From Sapria himalayana (taxonomy: Eukaryota > Streptophyta > Magnoliopsida > Malpighiales > Rafflesiaceae), in contig JAREIK010000728.1 of NCBI GenBank assembly GCA_029783825.1, positions 474,900 through 538,899 of the forward strand: a stretch of 64,000 bases of DNA, given 5' to 3'. The position numbers and the translations under genes are program-made. The notes below the pieces were generated by a model that had not been told where the DNA came from, searched no databases, and was given only the letters and a program-made list of their open reading frames with translations. Position 1 is the stretch's first letter. Every line of letters begins with the position of its first letter. Positions 35,635 to 46,168 of the stretch are shown piece after piece.

Positions 35635-36069
35635 ATATGTCATACTTGGCTTCGGCATGTGTGAGGGAGTCGATGGGACTCAGGAATACGGGCATATAAA
35701 TATTTCATCCATATTTATATTCATATTAACATTATACTTAAATGGGCATTGATATATATGGATAACATTTTACATGCACTTAGGTAGGGAGTAACTCTAT
35801 AAGAGTTTACCTCTACTAAACTTTGCTCACTCTGTTGCGGGACCACTTTTCAGGTACATGTCCAGGGTAGATGGCAGGTTCACATGCGGGATCACATTTG
35901 TGAAGGAAAGCCGATTGTGGCTTAAATAATATGTTGTGTGTTTTTTTTTATTCCACTAAGCAAATAAAATGGAAAAAAAATGTATGGTACATTTGAGAAA
36001 ATTTTATTTTATTGCACATTGTATTGTGTGATGGGATGAATGGGATTCCTTGAGAGATGGGGTGTCTCA
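34387..36069 (+). mobile_element. G2c 5' LTR
   Basis: It begins TGTGAAATCCC and ends GGGGTGTCTCA. At 1,683 bp it pairs with the 3' LTR at 39,837-41,547 (1,711 bp). It contains a CA microsatellite at 35,251-35,278 and a CA/TA run at about 35,605-35,636, where the 3' LTR has other dinucleotides, and two ~75-bp tandem units with AAATGTCCAATAT and TCGGAG (35,440-35,595). Confidence 0.9.
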
Positions 36070-36084
36070 TCTTGGTATCAGAGG
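36070..36084 (+). promoter_or_regulatory. G2c primer binding site (tRNA-iMet type)
   Basis: TCTTGGTATCAGAGG directly follows the LTR and contains the canonical TGGTATCAGAG core. Confidence 0.88.
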
Positions 36085-39000
36085 ATAGATTATATGATTA
36101 CCTATAACTCAGAAATTTGTACAAGTTTCATAAGGTAGTTGGAAAGTTTAGATATATACATATCTAATACTTGGGGGAAAAAAGAACACTAGGGTAGAGA
36201 AACATAATCTTAGTAGTTCAGAAAATGAAACAATATTTTCAAAATAAAAAGTCTATTATTAGTTGGCATGTTCACTAATAATAGGGAATGATTGTGATTC
36301 TTATATTATTATTTGACTTATGTAAATGACAAGTAGAGAATTAGGACACCAATGACGTCCACAAAATGAGGATCAATCCCTAGCCTTCTTTGATCAACAG
36401 GCTCTAATAGAGGCTGTGGGTGTTGCCATTATGAGAGCTGGACAAACTAGTGCAGCCAAAGGTCAAGAAGGGCCAAGTAACCTATGAAAGTTCATGACAC
36501 ATAATTCTTTGATATTTAGGGAGAGGGAACCCAATGATAGTAGATCATTGGTTATGATAAAATGAGAAAAACTTAGACGAGACATTGCATTAGACTTCTC
36601 CTTTGGGGACTAAGGTGAAAATTAGTCAAATATGTCAAGATTGTGAGTTAGAAATCTAAAGGATTCTACTCATGACAGACCTTAGAGTCATGTACATGTT
36701 AGATTTTGATGTAATTCTTGGCATGGACTAATTAACAGTACATCAAGTCATTATTGATTGTGATCATAAAGAATTATTATCCACACACTAGATGATATAT
36801 GTGTTGTATTTCAAGGGGATAAGCTTCATGCTTTACCCTAGGTTATATATGATTCTAAATGACATGGATAACTTATGGGTTGGCTGGCATGTCTCACCCT
36901 AGAAGAAGAGGGGACATTGAATATAGATCATTTTCGGATAGTTTGTGAATACGAAGATATTTTTCTTGATGAATTACTATGATTACCCCCGCACAAGAAT
37001 GTAGATTTTTGTATTGAGTTACATCCTGGTACATCACTCATTTCTATGATTCCACATATGATGGAACTGATTGGATTACAAGAACTCGAGGTACATATAC
37101 AAGATTTGTTGGACAATGGTTTCATTAGACCCAATACTTCACCTTGGGGTACTCCGATTTTATTTGCAAAGAAGAAGGATAAACTCTTTCAACAGTGCAT
37201 TGATTATCGACAATTGAATAGAGTTACGATAAAGAATATATATTCATTACCAAGGATTGATGATATATTTGACCAGTTAAAAGGGGCATAGGTCTTTTCC
37301 AAAATTGATATTCGTACTAGATATCACCAGTAGCATTCATGGATCTTATACATATACTATTTCAGCCATATTTAGATAATTTAATTGTAATTTTTATGGA
37401 TGACATTTCGATCTATTCTCAATCTAAAAGAGAACATGAAGATCATTTAAATATTATTTTCTAAACTTTGAAAGAACATAAGTTGTATGAAAATTTTGGT
37501 AAATGTGACTTTTGTTTGACAAAAGTAACATTATTGGGATATATAGTATCAGCTACTAGTGTCTTAGTGGACCCTAAAAAAGCTAGAGCAATCGTGAGTT
37601 GGGAGAGGCCAATGTTAGTTTTTAAAGTACATAGTTTTTTGGGATTGGCTGTGTATTACAGAAGATTTATTGAGAATTTTTTTCGGTTAGCTGCTCCAAT
37701 GACTAGATTGACCAGAAAGGAAGTCAAGTATGAGTGGATTGATTCATGTGAAAAGGCATTCTAGGAATTGAAAATGAGACTTACTTCAGCTCCTATTTTG
37801 ATAGTTATGGATAGGAGAAAGAATATATAGTGTATTGTGAAGCTTCAAAAGATGGATTGGGATGTATTCTGATGCAATCTAGGAGAGTGGTAGCTTATGG
37901 TTTAAGGTAGCTAAAGAATTATGAGAGGAATTACCCCACACATGATATAAAATTGGTGGCTATAGTCTTTGCATTAAAAATATGGCACCACTATTTGTAT
38001 GGGGAGCAATTTGAGGCATATTCAGACCATAAAAGTCTGAAATATATCTTTACACAATGAGACCTTAATATGAGACAACATTAATGGATGGAGTATCTAA
38101 AAGATTATGATTTTACTTTGCATTACCATCCAAGTAAGGTAAATATGGTGGCTGATGCACTTAGTCGAAAGTCATGAGGTGTACTAGCTAGTATAGCTTT
38201 GCAGGAATGGGATATGCTTGAAACTGTGAGATGATTCAGCTTAATATATAGCAGTCAAAGTTAGGGTGTTATCAAAAGTTTAGTAGCTATACCTTCGCTA
38301 TTAAATAAGGAATTGAGATGCAGAAACAAGATGCAGAAATATTATCTATAAATAACTGAGTAGGGACTGATACATGTGTTGAAGGTTGGGCTATTCATAT
38401 GGATGGTAGTCTTCAGTGTAGGGGATGGATTGTGGTTCTTCAGATAATAGAATTGAGAGAGGAGATTCTTAGAGAATTTCACTATGCTCATTTTACTGTA
38501 CATATGGGTGGCACAAAGATGTATAATGATCTTTGTCGCCAGTATTACTGGAATGGGATGAAGAGACATATTGGGAATTTTGTTCGACGATGCCTCACGT
38601 GTCAGTAGATAAAAGCTAAGCATCAGAGGCCGGTAAGATTAATCTAGCCTTTGAAAGTAGCCGAGTAGAAATTGGAGCATATCACGATGGATTTTGTGAC
38701 TCACTTACCACAGACATCACGAAAACATGATACTATGTGGGTAATTGTGGACGAGCTTACAAAATCAGCATATTTTCTAGCAAGGCGAATGACCTTCACA
38801 CGTGAGGAATTATGTAGGTTATACATACGAGAAATTATCTGATTACATGGAGTGACAGTATCAATTATATCGGATAAAGATCCCAGATTTACGACTTATT
38901 TTTAGAAGAGTTTCCAGAAAGTAATGGGAATATAGTTGATAATGAGCACTATTTTTCATCCACAAATAAATGGTCAATCAGAAAGAACTACACAGGTTTT

Positions 39001-39823
39001 AAAAGATATGATGCGAGCATGTTGTCTAGATTTCAAGGGTAGCTGGGAAGAATATCTACCTTTGGTCGAGTTTTCCTATAACAATAGTTATTAGTCAAGT
39101 ATCCAAATGACACCATATGAAGCATTGTATGGAAGGTCATGTAGATCTTCAGTTTGTTGGGCTGAGGTGGTAAACAGATCCATCACGAGTCCAGATGTGA
39201 TTAGAGATACCTCAGAGAAAGTAAATTTCATACGATGTCTTCTTACAACTCAAAGGCAACAAAAGAGTTATGCTGATAGACGAAGGCGACCTCTAGAATT
39301 TGAAGTAGGCAATCATATTTTCTTGAAAGTAATGCCAAAAAGGAGAGTAATCAAATTTGGCAAGCATGGAATGTTATCGCCAAAATATATTAGGCCTTTT
39401 GAAATACTTGAGAATGTGGGTTTGGTTGCTTATCGATTGGCATTACCACCATATTTATCTAGTGCCCATGAGATATTTCACGTCTTTAAGTTTAGGAAAT
39501 ATATTATTGATCCAACTCATATGGTGGATTGGGGCTAACTCATTATTGATGGAGATGGAATGTTTAAAGAAATGCCCGTGTGTATCATTGATAGTCAAGA
39601 TTAAGTTTTGTGATGCAAGACTGTAAGGCTAGTAAAAATGATATGGCAGCATCAAAGAATAGAAGAAGCTACATGGGAAAGTGAAGACATGATGCGTGTT
39701 GCTTATCTTTTTTTTATTTGAAAATGAAGGTATGTGTTTTAGTAATTTAATAATTATTTAACTTCAGGATATGTTTTAAAATTATAAAGTTGTATTTGTA
39801 ACAATTTCAAGACGAAATTCTTT
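36085..39823 (+). pseudogene. G2c gag-pol (Tekay/Del-like chromovirus), gag largely deleted
   Basis: Gag survives only as a ~220-bp start (FFDQQALIEAVGVAIMRAGQ near 36,390); protease traces follow (MYMLDFDVILGMD-like, near 36,695). RT is well preserved at 37,046-37,291 ([34 protein letters not shown]), then a deletion removes the middle before FMDLIHILFQPYLD and the intact box FMDD near 37,400. RNase H follows, then integrase: a zinc finger with H, H and CLTC spacing (38,480-38,610), MDFVTHLP, SDKDPRF, GQSERT with the DDE residues visible, and the C-terminal region to RIEEATWESEDMM near 39,660-39,700. Stops and a frameshift kill it. The EEATWE-type tail and long LTRs suggest the Tekay/Del lineage (inferred). 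Confidence 0.87.
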
Positions 39824-39836
39824 AAGGATGAGAGAA
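39824..39836 (+). promoter_or_regulatory. G2c polypurine tract
   Basis: AAGGATGAGAGAA lies immediately before the 3' LTR start TGTGAAATCCCG, the expected primer position for plus-strand synthesis. Confidence 0.75.
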
Positions 39837-40653
39837 TGTGAAATCCCGAAAAAAAATAAAGAAATAAATAACATGATTTATTTATGGAAAAAATGGTAAA
39901 ATAGTAATTTTATAATAAGAAAAGTCAACTGAAACTTTAGAATCCTGATGATAAAATGGATTTTGCTATTGAATTCATCTTGGAAAATATAGCTACGGTG
40001 ACAAATTTCGTCAAATTCTGAGGAAGTTAGAATTTTATTATTTTTTTTTTATTTATTTAAATAATTATTAGAATAAATAAATAAAAATAAAAAAAATGAA
40101 AATGGGAAGACCACGCGATGATGTCAACACGAGGTTGCACATTGCGGTCCAGGCATCTGACAAAAAAATCGACGTGAATTCGATTAATGGGATGATGCCT
40201 AACGAGAAAGAAAATTAAACTTCGGGAGAGAGAGTCACTATGTAGAGGAAAATATATAGATAAACTTGATTATTTTTTAATCGTAACGGATTTTTCTAGA
40301 GTCGCAATAGAATAGTCCAAGAACTAAAGTTCCTCTACGTAATGAGATCTTAAGTTGGACATCAAATTTATAAAGTTTCCATAAATTTTTCCCGAAGGTA
40401 GGAGTTTTCTCTAATCAGAATTTCTTTATATTTAAAGGTCCTAAATGATCATATTTTATATTCCAATTCAAATTGTTCGAAATATCATTAGAAATGATTA
40501 ATTAATAAAAATTTTTTGTGTTTCATTTAGTAAAATTTAGTACATGTGAGCTGGGTTTGGATTATTATAGTTGTGTCTGAAACGTCATTTAATCTTAAAT
40601 GGCATAAATATATTTCATATGCATGAGAATATTCCATATACATGGGTGGGTGC

Positions 40654-40702
<49 letters not shown>

Positions 40703-41049
40703 ATATGTATGTATGTATGTATGTATATACATATAAAGGTATATTGATTGTATTTAGCAAACTCGAATTGGGATAACGTCTAGACTAAGTTGCATGGTAT
40801 TTTTCTAGAGCATGGCTATTATAAATTTGTGAACTCGAATTGGGACAATGTCCATGCTGAGTTACGCGATGGTTTTTTGAAAATATCTAATGAAAAAAAT
40901 ATTTTGTCGAAGAAATGTCTAATATGTTTTTCGGAGGTAGTTCATATTTCTCGGAGTAAATCCGAGAAAATCATATTTTATTCGGAGAAATGTCCAATAT
41001 GTTTTTCGAAGGAAGTCCATATTTTTTAGAATAATTCCAAAATAATAAA

Positions 41050-41096
<47 letters not shown>

Positions 41097-41547
41097 ATAT
41101 CTATATATATTATATGTCACATTTGGCTTCTGCATGTGTGAGAAAGTCGATGGGACTCAAAAATATAGGCTTTGATATAAATATTTCATCTATAATTACA
41201 TTCATATAAATAATATACTTGAATGAGCATTGATATATATGCATGACGTTTTATGTGTGCTTAGGTAGGGAGTAACTTTGTAGGAATTTACCTCTACTAA
41301 GCTTTGCTCACTCCGTTGCGGGACTCTTTTTTATGTACATGTCCAGGGCAGATGACACGTCCACATGCGGAATCACACATGTGAAGGGAAGCCGGTTGTG
41401 GTTTAAATAAAATATTATGTGTTTTTTTATTATGCTAAGCAAAAAAATGGAAAAAAAATGTATTGTACATTTAAGAAAATTTTATTTTATTGCACATTGT
41501 ATTGTGTGATAGAATGAATGGGACCCCTTGGGGGATAGGGTGTCACA
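39837..41547 (+). mobile_element. G2c 3' LTR
   Basis: It begins TGTGAAATCCCG and ends GGGTGTCACA, followed by the GACAG target duplication. It carries an AT run with a GTAT tail (40,655-40,730) and a second AT run (41,057-41,110) at the positions where the 5' LTR has CA/TA runs, and the two ~75-bp TCGGAG tandem units (40,890-41,045). Confidence 0.9.
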
Positions 41548-41552
41548 GACAG

Positions 41553-42599
41553 CTTGCACACTTGTTATACAGACACCAAACTTTTGATAACAAAAGACTC
41601 GTGCAGACTATCTATTATAACATTATAACAAACTGCCCTTTACGCCACCCTTATAGACAAAGGACATATCTCTTGCTTCACCATTCTAGTGTTATCAAAC
41701 AATACATATATATCTTTTACTGGTATCATGCTTCTGACTACAAGAGACAATTATTACATTCAATGCCTTTACAACCACCCTTACAAACAAGAACCCTAGG
41801 GGGCCCCATTTCCAGTGCCAGCGTGATAAGAAACCATAAGAACCCCATGCAACCAAACAAATCAGCCATTTTTGCACATAGATAAATTTGACCATTTGAA
41901 AATACCTCTTATTACTTTTAGTAGGCGAGATAGATGGTAGAGGACCTCACTAACAGCTATCGAGTGGTGCCTTTTATTTAAGAACAAGCCATAACACATA
42001 ATAATCCATATGTGTCTCCATGGAGGTCTTAGGGAGCTCGAGTATCCTTTTGAAACTGGGTAGATTACATGAGGCACTATAAATACATCTTTAGGTTATA
42101 TAAATTCTAGCCTTTCTTGGGATATTACAATAGAGATATTCATACAGCACAATACAAGGAATATAAATCTAATGCACATACGTTTGAGGGGGGAGGCCAC
42201 CATAGCATAGTGGCTTGCTAACATGTAATCTACCAAGTAAATGGTCAGAAATTCTAGCAGGTACACTTGTAAATTTCCATGCATATTCTGTTTCCAAGTA
42301 TTGTAGTTGAGAATATTACAGTGCCCTACCTGCTTCTCTCCTCCTCCATCTAGCATTTTGTATGCATAGATCATAGTACAGATAAGTCCAGTATCATATA
42401 TTTCCATCCATAAGCCAAACATACTAAGGGGTGCCCTCACCCCTCCCAAAAAAAAAACCTTAGAAACACTACGGAGAGGCCGCACACTCTCTCCCTACTC
42501 CATCTTCCAAAACTCCAAAATATGTTCCTCCAACATAAAATTAAAAAAATTAACACACGTATCTTAGTTTTTGAGGGCCTAAGAAACCCTAAAAGCCTT
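41553..42599 (-). repeat. LINE inter-ORF spacer, right part
   Basis: It continues the tandem units of 33,783-34,381: GCCACCCTTATAGACAAAGG near 41,645, then ACCACCCTTACAAACAAGAA near 41,775 with a TCCAGTGCCAGCGTGATAAG-like continuation. The remaining part has GTAGGCGAGATAGATGGTAG near 41,920, matching GTAGACGAATTAGTTAAAAG near 34,210. No reading frame resembles a known protein. The combined spacer is about 1.65 kb, long for an L1-type LINE. Confidence 0.65.
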
Positions 42600-44480
42600 C
42601 TATGCTAGACCATATGGGGCAATGTCCTTAAAAGATGGATCTTTGAATCTTCCTTTGTTCTGTAGGTTTAGGGAAGGACCCTCCTTTGAGGCTACTGCTT
42701 CTTTCTTTTTTTTTCCTCTTTTTGACCACAGTGAAACCTTAATTTTTCTCTTTAGGCTGGTAAGGATTCCTTTCCTTTTCCTCATGCATTTGAGGGATTT
42801 CTTCATCAGCTTTATGAGGCAATTGTCCTTTTTCCAAAGGGGATCCAGCTTCATCCTTCTTTGAGACTGATCCAATGGGGCTATCAGGATATTTACCTCA
42901 TTTATTGTATTCTTAGCTTCAATTATTATTTGGCAAGTATTTGTTAGATGACCAAAGTCAAAGCAGAATTTGTACTAGGGAGGAGAATTTTTATAGATCA
43001 CCAGTTGGCAAATTTTCAAGCAATCCACGAAATTTAACATAATTTCAACAAGTATTTCATCATTCAATTCCATTTCCACAAGCACCCTTACATATGCTAT
43101 TTTGGATACCCTTGAGGTTATCTTGTTCATATGGAGTGGCTGCCCAATACAGCTCTTCATTTTGCTCAAACTGATTGGGTTGCAAAGGTGAATTGAAAAA
43201 TTAGTGAGTTTAACCCATAATGGGATCTTTGTAATTTTTTTAGACCATAATGGAACCCCACTAGGAGTGGCTTCACATACAGTGATCACCCAAACACTAA
43301 GTAGGGGCCATAATTAAAAAACCCTTCATTTTTTCAGAATTTCTGAATTTAAAAATAATCTAACCGCTTGGATGTTGAATGACTTGAGGGGTTGATTTTT
43401 CACTGTCCCTCCATAACCCTACTTAATAGATGTTTTCCAAGGTGTCTAGTCACAAAGTATCCTGCAATATAATTTTTTTCAATGCTCTATCCATTGGAGG
43501 AGATCCTCCTCTTCAAAATAAGCATTATTCGGAAATTTGGGGTGAAGGTAATATAATTTTGTAGTGTTTGTATGGGCCCTATTTCTAGAGAATAAGCTGC
43601 CCCAAGGAGCCTTATTTTTTCCATAGGTTTTGGGGTGAAAAGATGTCTCCTTCCCCTCATTATTGTAGCAGTTAACAAAGTTAGGCACTATGTTATCATG
43701 CTTATTAAACTTAGAAACAATAGGTTTATTTCCTTCCTCTAGACCTTTGTTTAAAATAGCTCGGGTCTCATTTTTTTTCATATGAAATTCATTCATGAGA
43801 GGGTATAGCAACAACAAAAGTATTCATACCTCTGGAGTCATCCACAGAGAGCCTACCATTACTTCCATTATGATGGGCATCATTTGGCAAAACCTACCAT
43901 CATGAAATCCATTGTTTATATCATTTCAAAAAATGTTTTTGATACTCTAAATGCTATTAGTGTGAGAAACATTATTCAACAATGAAATATCATGCAAACC
44001 ATCATTTGTAACATTCAAAAACATGATATTGCTACTTGAAATGTCATTAGAGCTACTGGTATTGCAAGAAATGTTATTCAACAAAGAATAATCATGTGAA
44101 CTATCATTAGTGACATTCAAAAAAACATAATAGCTACTGTATTATGAGAAAGCATCACCAATATCATGAAAAATATTGTTATCACCAATCATAATCATGT
44201 TATTATTTCTCGAAGCACTATTAGAGCTATTGATATTGTGAGATTCGGTAATAATTTCATTCAAGCATCCTATTTTAATGAATCTTTTATCCAGGATGCT
44301 AGTCAACAGTGAGCTCGAGTGAGGATTTTCACTTGGAAGCTCATTTTTATCATGCGAAACTTCATTTAGACTATTGGTATCGTGAAGTTTACCATTATTA
44401 CCATTCAAAGTTTCATTTTTGAGAAATAGATTAGGTGAAATAGTTCTCGGTTTGATAGAAACCTTACCGTAGATAATCAT
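42600..44480 (-). pseudogene. LINE ORF1 (DUF4283-like RNA-binding protein)
   Basis: Read on the minus strand. The N-terminal part (44,480-43,880) is Ser/Asn-rich and repetitive. The segment at 43,289-42,975 is a strong match in pattern to the DUF4283/zinc-knuckle ORF1 of plant LINEs: PLWVKLTNFSIHLCNPISLS, CIGQPLHMNKITSRVSKIAY, ARVLVEM-like VRVLVEMELNDEI. A knuckle-like FCFDFGHLTNTC lies at about 42,970-42,930. The C-terminal tail (42,875-42,600) is Lys-rich (RGKKKKEAVASKEG). Several stops and shifts separate the parts. The protein would bind LINE RNA with ORF2. Gene start is set at the ATG near 44,480, which is tentative. Confidence 0.78.
43971..44270 (-). repeat. 102-bp tandem repeats inside LINE ORF1
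   Basis: ATTATTCAACAATG at 43,971 recurs as GTTATTCAACAAAG at 44,073, with matching text through TGACATTCAAAAA and ATAGCTACT; a third, weaker unit follows near 44,207 (CTATTAGAGCTATTG). The 102-bp period is 34 codons, so the repeat keeps the frame. Confidence 0.75.
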
Positions 44481-44911
44481 CTGACTATTTCAATCATCGA
44501 TACCATATTCTGTTGCATCAGAAACATCCATAGAGCATAATAGCAACCTCTTTCGAATTCACCTCAAGGAAGCATCAATTCATTTGGGGTTCTACACTCC
44601 ATTCAGCACATATCTTCAATTTGGATTTCAGTAGAAGTGTCAGTAGTAACTAGGGCATCTTCAATTTCAGCACATAATGATGCATTGGGTTGTTTCGTGA
44701 TATCATTAATATATCAAAAAAACTAAAATAAAAAAACCTTGATTAGTTTCTAAGTTCAGAAACTAATCTACACAGCTACACTTCATACTTGACTTAATCC
44801 AAGCCTACTTGTTTGGATTTTCAAGAAAATTTTTAGATTTTATGATTTTTGAGGAGTATTTTGGGGAGGAGAGAGGGAGGAGAGAAAATTTGCTTTTTGA
44901 ACCTGATTGCT
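44481..44911 (-). promoter_or_regulatory. LINE 5' untranslated region / internal promoter region
   Basis: It lies between the target duplication at 44,912 and the first ORF1 codons. On the minus strand it opens GAGCAATCAGG followed by a TCTCTCCTCCCTCTCTCCTC pyrimidine tract, a usual opening for plant LINE 5' ends. A promoter role is inferred from position only. Confidence 0.55.
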
Positions 44912-44963
44912 CCTTTATTGTCATGGAAGATGTATAATGATGTAGTCCTACTTGTAATTGTGC

Positions 44964-45386
44964 TAGATGTGGGAACTAAGCCAGATAGCTCGAGCATGAT
45001 ATGGGGTATGGTATGATTTAGCCATGTCTTGCATGACATGACCCAATTCAGAGCCATGCATAAACATGATACAGGCCAGCCTGCGGCATGGCTCTAGCCA
45101 TGCCGAGCCAAAGTTTCTGGCACATGAGGTGCGAAATAACATGATAGCCTGTATTGTCTAGGTTCAGTCTGGCTATCCAAACAAGCTAACCTAAACATTA
45201 CTCAGGCATGACCTAACTTGGCATGACCCAGCATGACCCAACCAAAAGATGTGCTAATGAGGCCATGTAGGCCATTTTTAGAGTTGTGCCAGCATTGCAT
45301 GACTCATGCTAAAAATGACATGACACATTGGCATGGATATGCTTAAAAAATGGGTGTACTAGCACGACACAACCCTAACACCTTTA
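44964..45386. mobile_element. 423-bp hAT-type MITE
   Basis: The insertion is revealed by unit 2, where GTATTTGTGC continues directly into TTATGCATT-like flank. It starts TAGATGTGGGAACTAAGCC and ends with the reverse of TAAAGGTGTTAGGG, the same terminal type as the 3.6-kb hAT at 51,619 (TAGAGGTGTTAAATG). The 8-bp flanks AATTGTGC and ATTTATGC match at 6 of 8. The interior is rich in CATGAC/GTCATG words, including GGCATGGCTCTAGCCATGCC (palindrome-like), which occur also near the ends of the larger element. It has no coding capacity. Confidence 0.75.
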
Positions 45387-46168
45387 ATTTATGCTTTCAG
45401 CATTTTTAGTATCATACAAACATCAATTAAGATATATCACCCTAGTAATTTTATCCATGAAAGGCATTCAAGAGGAAAATGATCATAGGGTTGTCACTAC
45501 CTAATGATTCACATTCTCTTGCATGTGTATAATGACTTATCTATTGTTGTCCACCATAATCAACAAATAACTCTCAAGAATTTTTTGAAACCCTAGATTA
45601 AATGTTCTAAATACCTCCCACATCATTTTTAGGGATAGTCCTAAAAGATACACAATAGAATAGTCATAATGACATTCATATTTTTGACTTCATAAATATT
45701 ATACTTATTTTAATTAATCTTATATTACCCAATTATTTTTACACATAGAACCATCATAATGTTGAGGAAATCGAAGGGTTATCTATTCCTATTAGTGCTA
45801 CCATTAGGTATGTGTCATGTAGAATTTTTATCACCATCCATCACAATTAACATGCATAGATCTATTAAATGATGAAACCCTAAATTGTTATTCTAATACC
45901 AATGATTACAAACAATCAAAACATAAAAATACCATAATTATTCACTACAAAACTATATCCATCATACATAATTACACAAATGAATCCTAAGTTTCTAATT
46001 AACCTTATTTTCAGAAAGAATTTACATGAGAAGATTGAAGGATCATCTCATCAAATTGTGCATTCCCAAAGACATTTAACTTTAGGATCTAAGTTTCAAA
46101 TCATGTTTGGTTTATTATCATCGAGAAAGGTGTTGTGCCTTTCTATTCTTGGATAGCCTCATGTTTTT
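45387..46168. repeat. Unit-1 flank shared with unit 2
   Basis: Collinear with 59,190-60,375. Landmarks shared are ACTACCTAATGATTCACAT, GAAACCCTAGATT, GATTGAAGGATCATCTCAT and GGATAGCCTCATG. It carries the empty site (CTCTCAAG, 45,571-45,578) of the MITE found in unit 2. No gene was recognised. Confidence 0.75.

Larger units (their letters stand above)
30381..44911 (-). mobile_element. LINE (L1-type) element, minus strand, split by G2c
   Basis: The element is bounded by a 13-bp target duplication: CCTTAATTATCAT (30,368-30,380) and CCTTTATTGTCAT (44,912-44,924), 11 of 13 matching. The empty site is present in unit 2 at about 59,119-59,131 (CCTTAATTGTCAT). The 3' end lies on the left with an A-rich tail (T-rich on plus at 30,385-30,396). 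ORF2 occupies 30,451-33,782 and ORF1 about 42,600-44,480. Without G2c (34,387-41,547) the LINE is about 7.4 kb, so it is essentially full length. It is dead through stops in both frames. Confidence 0.88.

Noticed and set aside
41490..41885. 131-codon plus-strand frame spanning the G2c LTR end and LINE spacer
   Set aside because: It crosses the element boundary at 41,547, so it cannot be an ancestral gene.
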